From: CAZLDI01 sp964558415
Lineage (GTDB): Bacteria > Chloroflexota > Dehalococcoidia > SM23-28-2 > RBG-16-64-32
Direction: 5' to 3'
DNA length: 64,000 bases
NCBI GenBank assembly: GCA_964558415.1
Contig: CAZLDI010000003.1
Location: 124,001-188,000 of the forward strand
Each line of letters opens with the position of its first letter. Position 1 is the stretch's first letter. Below, piece by piece: positions 57,828 through 64,000 of the stretch. Made by a program: the position numbers and the translations under genes. The notes beneath the pieces are model-generated. The model was not told the DNA's origin and ran no database searches. It saw only the letters and a program-made list of their open reading frames with translations.

Positions 57828-57844
57828 GGCTGCAACGTAGCAGG
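57828..57844 (-). repeat. 17-base leader element, copy 2
   Basis: On the minus strand CCTGCTACGTTGCAGCC, ending 3 to 4 bases before the PPOX gene ATG; same sequence and position as 54959-54975. Confidence 0.6.
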
Positions 57845-57875
57845 ACAGGGACGCGCAGTCAACGCGCGGTGGCGG

Positions 57876-60569
57876 TCAGATGAGTTCCAGCTTCGTGGCG
57901 GCGAGGACCGCCTCCGCCCGGTTCTTCGCGCTGAGCTTCGTCATGATGGCGCCCAAATAGTCCTTCACTGTATGGGGACTGAGGAAGAGGGTGGCCGCGA
58001 TCTTCTTGTTCGTCAGCCCCTGCGCTACCAGCTCGAGAATGCGGATGTCCTGCTCGGACAGCCGCAGCGCCGCCTGCGCGTCCTCGCCACGCCGCAGTCT
58101 GCGCGCCACGGAACCCTGGGGGTGCAAGGCGTCTTTCGGACGCGATTCCGCCGCGATACCGCTCTGGGTAACCGTGTACAGGAAGTCTTCCTGTTCGGCG
58201 TCGAAGGTCCCTCCTTGTTGCGCGCTTCGAGCCAGGGCCAGGTCGGTCATCCGGCGCTCGATGGCGATGCTGGCTATGTGAACGGCGACCTCCACGCTGG
58301 TGCTCTCAAGTGGCTGTGGTGTGTGTGGGGCGCGATAGTACATTGCCAGCGTGCCCAGCACGCGGCCGGCAGTTGAAAGGATGGGCGTGGACCACGCGGC
58401 CTGCAGTCCGTGACCAAGCATGAGGTCGCGGTTGTCTACCCAGAGCGGGTCACTGGCGATGTCTGAGCAGATTACCGGCAGCGCCCGGTAAGCGGCCGTG
58501 CCGCAGGATCCTGACCGCGGGCCGATCGGGACCCCGGTCTCCAGCGCCTGCGTGAAGGAATCGGGAAGGCTCGGGGCGGCCACGATCACAAGCGCGGTCC
58601 CGTCCTCGTTGACCAGGCAGACGGAGCAAAGCGCTGCCGGCGTGAGGCCTTCCACCATCTGCGCCAGCGCGTCCAGCACATCCTCCATCGCGATGCCGGC
58701 GGCGATCATCTCCAGGAGACGGTTCTGCTGCTCCAGCAGGTATTGGCCGCGTCTTCGGTCGGTAACGTCTCGCGAATTCACGATGGCAACCAGTTCACCT
58801 GACTCGGCCGGTTCGACGCGCCCAACTGACTCCAGGTAGCGCCACGCCCCGGACTTGTGGAGCACTCGCATCTCCGCCCGCTGGACTGTTCCCGGCTCCT
58901 GCGCGGCGGCGTTGAAGACCGCGAGCACCGGCTCGCGGTCTTCCGGATGGATAAAGTCGAAGACGTTTCTGCCTAACCGTTCCTCCAGCATGTATCCCAG
59001 AACGCGGGTCACGGCGTCGCTTTCGTATTTGATTGTCCCATCCAGGCCAAGGACCACGATGATGTCGGAGACGTTCTCCGTAAGTGATCGGAAATGGCTC
59101 TCGCTCTTCCGCAGAGCGAGCTCGGCCTCCTTCAGCTGCGTAATATCGACAACGGACGCGAATACTCTGGACAGCGACTCCTCATGACCGGGTGGTATTG
59201 AGAGTTTGAACCTGATATGTATGCGTTCACTTGCAAGTGTGTAATTAACCGTCTCAGCCTCGAACTCCGTCTGGCCGGCCGCGAGCGCCACGAGCTCCTG
59301 CTCGAACACCTTGTACGATTCTTCGCCAAAGATGACGCCCAGCCCGCTCACAAACGCGTCTACGTTGTGGGCCTTGTACAGGGCGAGTGTGGCGCGGTTC
59401 ACGGCGATGACCTTCACCATAGCGGCGCACGCGGCGACGTCCTCCGGATGATTTGCCAGATAGGCAGCGAAGTCCTCGACGCCGCTTCGGGAACGGGAGT
59501 CGAAGAACGTCTTCACCTCCGACATGTCCGCTTCCCACAGCGAGATGGGCGAGTCTTCGAACAGGACCCGGTGGTTTTCGGCGCTCTTCTTTAGCTCAAG
59601 TTCCATCTGCTTGCGCTCAGTGACATCCCTGGAGACGGTGACGATGAAGGTTGCGCCGGATTCGTCGCTCTGGGCCCTCCCGAGACTTTCGATGTAGTGC
59701 CACGTGCCGTCGCTGTGGAAGGCGCGGATTTCTGCACGCGCGACACTGCCGGGATCCTCGATGGCTCCGCGGAAGGCGCTTACGACGATACTGCGGTCGT
59801 CCGGGTGAACGAAGTCAAGTATCGATCGTCCGACCCGCTCGGCCGCCGTATATCCGAGTACATGCTCCGACCCAGCGGCCTCGTAAAGGACGTTTCCGTC
59901 CGTTCCGACAACGGCGAAGAAGTCCGGCGCCTGGTCGGCAAGCGAGCGTAAGTGCTGCTCGGAACGCTGCAAGGCCCACTCTCTTGCGGCGGCCCTGCCG
60001 ATCGCTTCCCCGATCGACTTTAGCGTAGTCACGATGCGATCGTTAGTCTCCCGGGGCTCCCGGCTGAAGAGGGCGACCACGCCGCTTACCTCCCTGCCCG
60101 AGCCAAATGGGAAGGCGCAGGCAGACCCCAATCCGGCCTCCGTGGCGGCGTCCCTGCGCAAGAAGATCGGGTCAGCGGCAAGGTCCGTGATCCATTCCGG
60201 TCTACCGCCGGACCACACCCGGCCAACCAGACCGGTGCCCCTCCCAAGGGCGCCCTTACGGGCCATCGCCTCGAATCCCTCGGCATCTACAGAGGGCTCG
60301 TTCCAGAGCGCCTTCAGGCGCAATAGTTCGGCATCGCGGTCGACCACCCAGATCTCCGCCAGCTGCCAGCCGAGATTCCCGCAAAGCGCCTGGAGCAGCC
60401 TGGGCGCCGCCTCGGAGAGCGTGTAGTGTTGCTCGAGAATATCGGTGACCGCGGCGAGCGCACCCTCAAGATCCGTATCGGGGGCGGCGGTACGCGAACT
60501 CGAACGGCGAGGCGGCGGGCGCTTGGGGATGGCCGGCTTGGCGCTGGCTTTCGGGCTCATTGGTGACAT
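57876..60569 (-). CDS. GAF/PAS sensor with LuxR-type DNA-binding domain
   Basis: 897 residues: GAF (~30-195), PAS (~205-325, YTAAERVGRSILDFVHPDD), a PAS-like segment (~335-480), PAS (~485-605, LEERLGRNVFDFIHPED), GAF (~620-780, with PRSGSCGTAAYRALPVICSD) and a C-terminal LuxR HTH (LSEQDIRILELVAQGLTNKKIAA and SPHTVKDYLGAIMTKL). There is no histidine kinase or receiver domain, so ligand sensing would couple directly to transcription. Two near-adjacent ATGs (60569, 60560) are possible; no clear ribosome-binding site. Confidence 0.88.
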   Translation of the reverse strand: MSPMSPKASAKPAIPKRPPPRRSSSRTAAPDTDLEGALAAVTDILEQHYTLSEAAPRLLQALCGNLGWQLAEIWVVDRDAELLRLKALWNEPSVDAEGFEAMARKGALGRGTGLVGRVWSGGRPEWITDLAADPIFLRRDAATEAGLGSACAFPFGSGREVSGVVALFSREPRETNDRIVTTLKSIGEAIGRAAAREWALQRSEQHLRSLADQAPDFFAVVGTDGNVLYEAAGSEHVLGYTAAERVGRSILDFVHPDDRSIVVSAFRGAIEDPGSVARAEIRAFHSDGTWHYIESLGRAQSDESGATFIVTVSRDVTERKQMELELKKSAENHRVLFEDSPISLWEADMSEVKTFFDSRSRSGVEDFAAYLANHPEDVAACAAMVKVIAVNRATLALYKAHNVDAFVSGLGVIFGEESYKVFEQELVALAAGQTEFEAETVNYTLASERIHIRFKLSIPPGHEESLSRVFASVVDITQLKEAELALRKSESHFRSLTENVSDIIVVLGLDGTIKYESDAVTRVLGYMLEERLGRNVFDFIHPEDREPVLAVFNAAAQEPGTVQRAEMRVLHKSGAWRYLESVGRVEPAESGELVAIVNSRDVTDRRRGQYLLEQQNRLLEMIAAGIAMEDVLDALAQMVEGLTPAALCSVCLVNEDGTALVIVAAPSLPDSFTQALETGVPIGPRSGSCGTAAYRALPVICSDIASDPLWVDNRDLMLGHGLQAAWSTPILSTAGRVLGTLAMYYRAPHTPQPLESTSVEVAVHIASIAIERRMTDLALARSAQQGGTFDAEQEDFLYTVTQSGIAAESRPKDALHPQGSVARRLRRGEDAQAALRLSEQDIRILELVAQGLTNKKIAATLFLSPHTVKDYLGAIMTKLSAKNRAEAVLAATKLELI

Positions 60570-60623
60570 GTTGGTATTAACACTTTAGAACGCCGCGATT
60601 CAAGACCGGTTATAGCAGGGTCG

Positions 60624-60660
60624 GCCTCAGAACACCCCCCCGAATGGGGGGTTCTGAGGC
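60624..60660. terminator. Strong hairpin in the PAS/TasA divergent spacer
   Basis: GCCTCAGAAC-A-CCCCCC / GGGGGG-TTCTGAGGC: about 15 pairs with one bulge around a short loop. No T-run. It sits between divergent genes, so it may be a structural or regulatory element rather than a terminator. Confidence 0.4.
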
Positions 60661-60782
60661 CCCCGAGCCATCCTACCCCCCGAACGGGCGTCCTGATACG
60701 CGTTACGCCGGCCGCGTGGTGCGGTCTTTGTGAGTGAATGCTCCATACAGGGTAGTGAGCATGAAAACAAGGAGGCTCTTTT

Positions 60783-61379
60783 ATGAAGCGCAGCAAGCGA
60801 ATCCTCGCGGTTATCCTCGCCGTCGGCGCGGTGGCCGCCGTATTCGGCGGCATCAGCAACGCGCTGTTCACGGACTCGGACCCGGTGGGTAGCAACACGA
60901 TGGACTTCGGCACGATCAGCCTGACCACGTCGCCGGCGAGCGCAATCTGGGCGCCGCTCACGGCGGCCATGCCCGGCGACCGCGCAACCGGGTCGCTGAC
61001 CGCTACGAACGCGGGCTCAGGGCAGCTACGCTATGCAGTGACCGGATCCAACACCAACGCCACTGTGGCGGCGGCGATGAACCTGCGCGTTGCCCTGCGT
61101 GGCGGAGCGTCGTGTGACTTCCCGTACCACAACACGGATGGCACGACCACAAGTCTCACCGACGATACCCAACTGTTCGCGGGCCTGCTTAACGTGGCGG
61201 CCCTGATCGGCAGCAGCGCGCAGGGCGCTCAAGCCGGAGACCGCACGCTGGCGGCCGCCGCGAACGAGGTGCTGTGTTTCGGGGTTGTCGCTCCGCTGAG
61301 CGCTGGCAACTCGCTGCAGGGTCTGGCGAACACGGCGACGTTCACCTTCGACTCCGAGCAGACATCTAACAACCCGTAG
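60783..61379 (+). CDS. TasA/camelysin-like secreted fibre protein
   Basis: Signal peptide with KRSKRILAVILAVGAVAAVFGG, then ISNALFTDSDPVGSNTMDFGTISL, the typical N-terminus of TasA/CalY (SipW-cleaved) proteins. A jelly-roll-like beta domain follows, with two Cys (CDFPYHN, VLCFGVV). 198 residues. AAGGAGG precedes ATG 60783. A terminator follows, then the gene of an ER-type signal peptidase, matching the tasA-sipW arrangement of biofilm fibre operons. Confidence 0.8.
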   Translation: MKRSKRILAVILAVGAVAAVFGGISNALFTDSDPVGSNTMDFGTISLTTSPASAIWAPLTAAMPGDRATGSLTATNAGSGQLRYAVTGSNTNATVAAAMNLRVALRGGASCDFPYHNTDGTTTSLTDDTQLFAGLLNVAALIGSSAQGAQAGDRTLAAAANEVLCFGVVAPLSAGNSLQGLANTATFTFDSEQTSNNP

Positions 61380-61400
61380 ATTTATCTGGACGGTATCACG

Positions 61401-61440
61401 AAACCCGTCCCGGCGAGGAGTATCTCGCGGGACGGGTTTC
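61401..61440 (+). terminator. Hairpin terminator or attenuator after the TasA-like gene
   Basis: AAACCCGTCCC (61401-61411) pairs with GGGACGGGTTT (61429-61439). The inner CGAG/CTCG adds stem. It would lower expression of the signal peptidase relative to the fibre protein. Confidence 0.75.
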
Positions 61441-61481
61441 GTGCCGGAAGCCTATGCAACGAAAGTTAAGGTGACATTAAC

Positions 61482-62063
61482 GTGACGACGATAGAGAGAG
61501 CGACGGGACATCAGGCCGGGCAGGCGTGGGCAACGCGCCCGGCTGGATGGCCCGCGCAGGTCTCCTGGTTCGTCATATCGGTCACTGCGGCCGTGCTCCT
61601 GCTTGGGGTTGTCGCCTACGGTGCAGCGCCTCTCCTCGGATACAACATAAAGGTTGTCGGCGGAGGCAGCATGGAGCCCGACGTGCCGCGAGGGTCGCTC
61701 ACTATCTCGCGCCTGGCGGACTCCGAAGATCTGCGGATCGGAGACATCATCAACTTCCGCTACCCGCAGGCGAATGCCAGCCTCACCCACCGGATCATCG
61801 CGATCAGGGAGGTTGAGGGTCAGCGTATGTTCACGACGAAAGGGGACGCCAACCTGACCCCTGACCCGTTGGAGGTGGAACTGGGCGCCGGAGCGAACCG
61901 GGTGGAGCGCGTCGTGCTGCACGCTGGCTTCCTGGTGGCATTCGCCCGCGGCACGTCCGGCTTGTTATTGACGGTGGCCGCTCCCGTGCTGGCATTACTG
62001 GCAATGTACCTGTGGGAGCCGAGAAACAACGGGAGTAAGGAAGCGAAGCCCGCACAGGGATGA
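61482..62063 (+). CDS. sipW: Signal peptidase I, SipW/ER type
   Basis: Membrane signal peptidase of the Ser-His (archaeal/eukaryotic) class: the catalytic Ser is in GGGSMEPDVPRGS and the His in ASLTHRIIAI, with no Lys at the prokaryotic position. Transmembrane helices at about residues 27-50 and near the C-terminus (LLLTVAAPVLALLAMYLW). 193 residues. Between a TasA-like and another secreted protein gene, it probably processes both. Confidence 0.87.
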   Translation: MTTIERATGHQAGQAWATRPAGWPAQVSWFVISVTAAVLLLGVVAYGAAPLLGYNIKVVGGGSMEPDVPRGSLTISRLADSEDLRIGDIINFRYPQANASLTHRIIAIREVEGQRMFTTKGDANLTPDPLEVELGAGANRVERVVLHAGFLVAFARGTSGLLLTVAAPVLALLAMYLWEPRNNGSKEAKPAQG

Positions 62064-62064
62064 G

Positions 62065-63006
62065 ATGTCAGATCTCAGCTGGAAGCGGGTGGCCGCCTTC
62101 ACTGCCGCCCTGATCGGCGCGGCTGTGCTCACTTTCACCGCCGTCAGCGTCGGCTACGCCGTGTTCTCGCAAGCACTGGGCGTTGGCAGCAATACCGTCA
62201 CGTTCGATTCATTGAACGCCCCCACGGGGGTGGGCGCGACCGGCGGCACGTCGGTAAGTCTTACCTGGACGGCCACCTCAGACACCTATGCGAGCGGCCA
62301 CCGCGTGCTCCGCGGGACTGCGGCGGGCGGGCCGTACGCACAGATCGCCGAGATCACTCCCCGCACGACCACCACCTATGTCGATAGCCCGGGCAACGGG
62401 ACGTTCTACTACGTCGCCCGCGCCTTCTTCCAGAACTGGGAGAGCGCGAACAGCAATGAGGCGTCCGCAACAGTCGTTATCAACACCGGGTACTTGAGCT
62501 GCACCGCCAACGCCGCGGTGACCGCGAGCAGCGGCGACAACAACGGCTTCCAGCTGAATCCAGGCAACGCCTGCGCGGATGACGCCGCGTTCGCCGAAGA
62601 CACAAATAGCGGTACGAACACCACCGCGAACTGCACTAACACCGGCAAGGACCGCCACATCTATCGTGACTACGGCCTCTCCATCCCCGCAGGGTCCACG
62701 ATCAACGGCGTCGAGGTGCGGCTGGACGCCTGGGCTGACAGCACGGTCGGCAGCCCTTACCTGTGCGTGGAGTTGTCCTGGGACGGCGGAACGACGTGGA
62801 CAGCGACGCAACAGACGACGACGTTGACCACGGCGCAAGCAACATACACCCTCGGTTCAGCGACGGACACGTGGGGCCGCACCTGGGCCGTCGGCGACTT
62901 CACCAACGCCAACTTCCGCGTGCGCATCACGAGCGTAACGGGCAACAACAACCGCGACCCGCGGTTGGACTGGGTGCCCGTGCGCGTGACCTACAACCCA
63001 CTGTAG
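62065..63006 (+). CDS. Secreted protein with TasA-like leader and FN3-like domain
   Basis: An N-terminal hydrophobic leader (VAAFTAALIGAAVLTFTAVSVG) runs into YAVFSQALGVGSNTVTFDSL, similar to SipW substrates. An FN3-like domain follows (APTGVGATGGTSVSLTWTATSD to SNEASATV), then a Cys-containing beta-rich domain of ~170 residues with DYGLSIPAGSTINGVEVRLDAW. 313 residues. ATG 62065 lies 2 bases after the sipW stop, so it belongs to the same operon and may be a minor fibre or anchor subunit (inference). Confidence 0.78.
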   Translation: MSDLSWKRVAAFTAALIGAAVLTFTAVSVGYAVFSQALGVGSNTVTFDSLNAPTGVGATGGTSVSLTWTATSDTYASGHRVLRGTAAGGPYAQIAEITPRTTTTYVDSPGNGTFYYVARAFFQNWESANSNEASATVVINTGYLSCTANAAVTASSGDNNGFQLNPGNACADDAAFAEDTNSGTNTTANCTNTGKDRHIYRDYGLSIPAGSTINGVEVRLDAWADSTVGSPYLCVELSWDGGTTWTATQQTTTLTTAQATYTLGSATDTWGRTWAVGDFTNANFRVRITSVTGNNNRDPRLDWVPVRVTYNPL

Positions 63007-63043
63007 CGGGCCAGATCGACTCTCAGGCACCCGCCTCGGCCCG

Positions 63044-63077
63044 ATACTACTTCAGAACAAACGCTCTGAAATAGTAT
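63044..63077. promoter_or_regulatory. Inverted repeat abutting a promoter
   Basis: ATACTACTTCAGA and TCTGAAATAGTAT form a 13-position dyad with one mismatch and an 8-base centre. It ends on the first base of the -35 hexamer. It could be an operator for the downstream nuclease gene or a terminator for the operon before it. Confidence 0.5.
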
Positions 63078-63104
63078 TGACTTGCGCACCCGGGGCGTTA
63101 CAAT
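63077..63104 (+). promoter_or_regulatory. Promoter for the SbcD-like gene
   Basis: TTGACT at 63077-63082, a 16-base spacer, TACAAT at 63099-63104, 31 bases before the ATG. Confidence 0.6.
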
Positions 63105-63134
63105 TGGGGGAAGCGAAGACGCAGCTTAGCATTT

Positions 63135-64000
63135 ATGCCAACGATCCTTCACACCGCCGATGTTCATCTGGACCGCGCGTTCAGCGGGCTGGGTATGGTG
63201 TCCTCGATCGCTGCGGCTCGCCGCCGGGAGCTTCGCGACGCTGTTGTTCGGTTCATCGACCTGGCGCTTGATCTGCGCGTGGATGCCATTACTATCGGCG
63301 GAGACCTGTACGAACACGACCGAGTCACCGCCGATACCGGCCATTTCTTGCGCCAGCAGTTCGAGAGACTGGGCGCGGTACCGGTGCTGATCGCCGCCGG
63401 CAATCACGACCCCTGTATGCCGGGCTCCACGTACAGGCGGGTCGATTGGCCGGCGAACGTCACGATTTTTGGCGAGCCGCGCTTCCAACCCGTGCAGGTG
63501 GCGCCGGCGCTGACGGTCTGGGGCGCGGGGCATGACGGCCCATCCCTTCGCGAAAACTTGCTCGATGGCTTCCGCGTCTCCGGCGCGGGCCGGCACGTTC
63601 TCCTTTTTCACGGCTCCGATGTCCAGTCGGTTCCGGAGGGCAAGCTCACGCACGCTCCGTTCCAGCCGGCAGATGTCGTCGCCACGGGCGCGGACTTCGC
63701 GTTGCTGGGCCACTATCATGGCGCGCGGCTACACCCGCAGGAGAACCCTCTGTATGGCTACCCGGGCAGCCCAGAACCCCTGGATTTCTCCGAGTCCGGG
63801 GATCATCACGTGCTTCGCGTCGATGTGGATGACGCCGGCGTGCGTCCGCAACTCATCCCGTTCGGGACGGTTCGTTATATCACGAGAGTCGTCGACGTCA
63901 GCGAGATGCTTACGTCCGAGCAGATCCGTGCGGCGGTTGACGCGCTCCCCGGCGACGCGATCACGCGCGTCCTGCTTGAGGGCTGGCTCCACCCGGAGCT
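63135..64000 (+). CDS. SbcD/Mre11-like metallophosphoesterase, 3' end outside window
   Basis: Incomplete at the right edge. Read from ATG 63135: MPTILHTADVHLD (first metal motif DxH), ITIGGDLYEH (GGDLxE), AAGNHD (GNHD) and LLGHYHGAR (GHxH), all in the order of calcineurin-like nucleases of the SbcD/Mre11/YhaO exonuclease family. At least 288 codons are present. YHGARLHPQENPLYGYPGSPEPLDFSE is typical of DNA repair exonucleases. A partner SbcC/Rad50 gene would be expected just beyond the window. Confidence 0.88.
   Translation, partial: MPTILHTADVHLDRAFSGLGMVSSIAAARRRELRDAVVRFIDLALDLRVDAITIGGDLYEHDRVTADTGHFLRQQFERLGAVPVLIAAGNHDPCMPGSTYRRVDWPANVTIFGEPRFQPVQVAPALTVWGAGHDGPSLRENLLDGFRVSGAGRHVLLFHGSDVQSVPEGKLTHAPFQPADVVATGADFALLGHYHGARLHPQENPLYGYPGSPEPLDFSESGDHHVLRVDVDDAGVRPQLIPFGTVRYITRVVDVSEMLTSEQIRAAVDALPGDAITRVLLEGWLHPE

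Noticed and set aside
1..64000. CRISPR arrays, rRNA genes and prophage modules
   Set aside because: No regularly spaced repeats, rRNA-like sequence or phage structural genes were recognised on either strand.

Overview
The window is GC-rich bacterial chromosome. The gene set suggests a Chloroflexota bacterium, perhaps Dehalococcoidia-like, with an aerobic heterotrophic lifestyle. This is inferred from gene content, gene order and a Gram-positive-type LexA box (CGAAC-N4-GTTCG); no rRNA or other marker gene is present to prove it. Coding density is high and short overlaps (ATGA, GTGA, TTGA) are common. I saw no tRNA, rRNA or CRISPR array.

Layout. 1-7.1 kb: end of an RHS/YD-repeat protein, holA, a lone oligopeptide ABC ATPase, lexA with its SOS box, a PIG-L deacetylase and a fumarylacetoacetase-family gene. 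7.1-14.4 kb: two small proteins, then a dipeptide-type ABC importer (two permeases) followed by two tandem, mosaic-identical substrate-binding lipoproteins. 14.5-20.7 kb: an SDR protein, then a cobalamin riboswitch with terminator in front of btuF-btuC-btuD, a PduO-type adenosyltransferase, a CobC-like phosphatase and a rhomboid protease. 20.7-26.2 kb: a REP/RAYT element, then a cassette of an intact ferritin-like diiron protein, a paralogue that has lost its EXXH ligands, a small partner protein and an MBL-fold hydrolase. 26.2-35.1 kb: SppA, a probable selenocysteine peroxiredoxin (in-frame UGA in a UPFC motif), an ArsA-like protein with an aberrant P-loop, a small HTH/membrane gene pair, PlsC, a regulator, a sigma factor, FabI, a class III CoA-transferase, a decayed toxin-antitoxin locus and a sirtuin.

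35.2-41.4 kb is a thiamine block: thiD, a TPP riboswitch with terminator, cytX, thiG, a ThiE/TenI gene, thiS, thiO, and a convergent thiE. 41.4-48.5 kb holds two membrane-anchored alpha/beta hydrolases and a five-gene minus-strand operon (two ferritin-like proteins, a 2[4Fe-4S] ferredoxin, a DUF3052-like protein, an epoxide-hydrolase-like protein) opposite a luciferase-like flavin monooxygenase. 48.6-57.8 kb: an MNT-HEPN toxin-antitoxin pair plus a third gene, an SPFH protein with tandem repeats, an EthD protein, an MBL hydrolase, a D-aminoacylase, RecQ and a PPOX-family protein. 57.9-64 kb: a GAF/PAS/LuxR regulator, a TasA-like/signal peptidase/secreted FN3-like protein operon, and the start of an SbcD-like nuclease that runs off the right edge.

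The most unusual items are the selenoprotein, the active/inactive ferritin-like pair with its partners, the second ferritin-like/ferredoxin operon, the gene-converted binding-protein pair, the decayed VapC-type locus and the REP-RAYT element.
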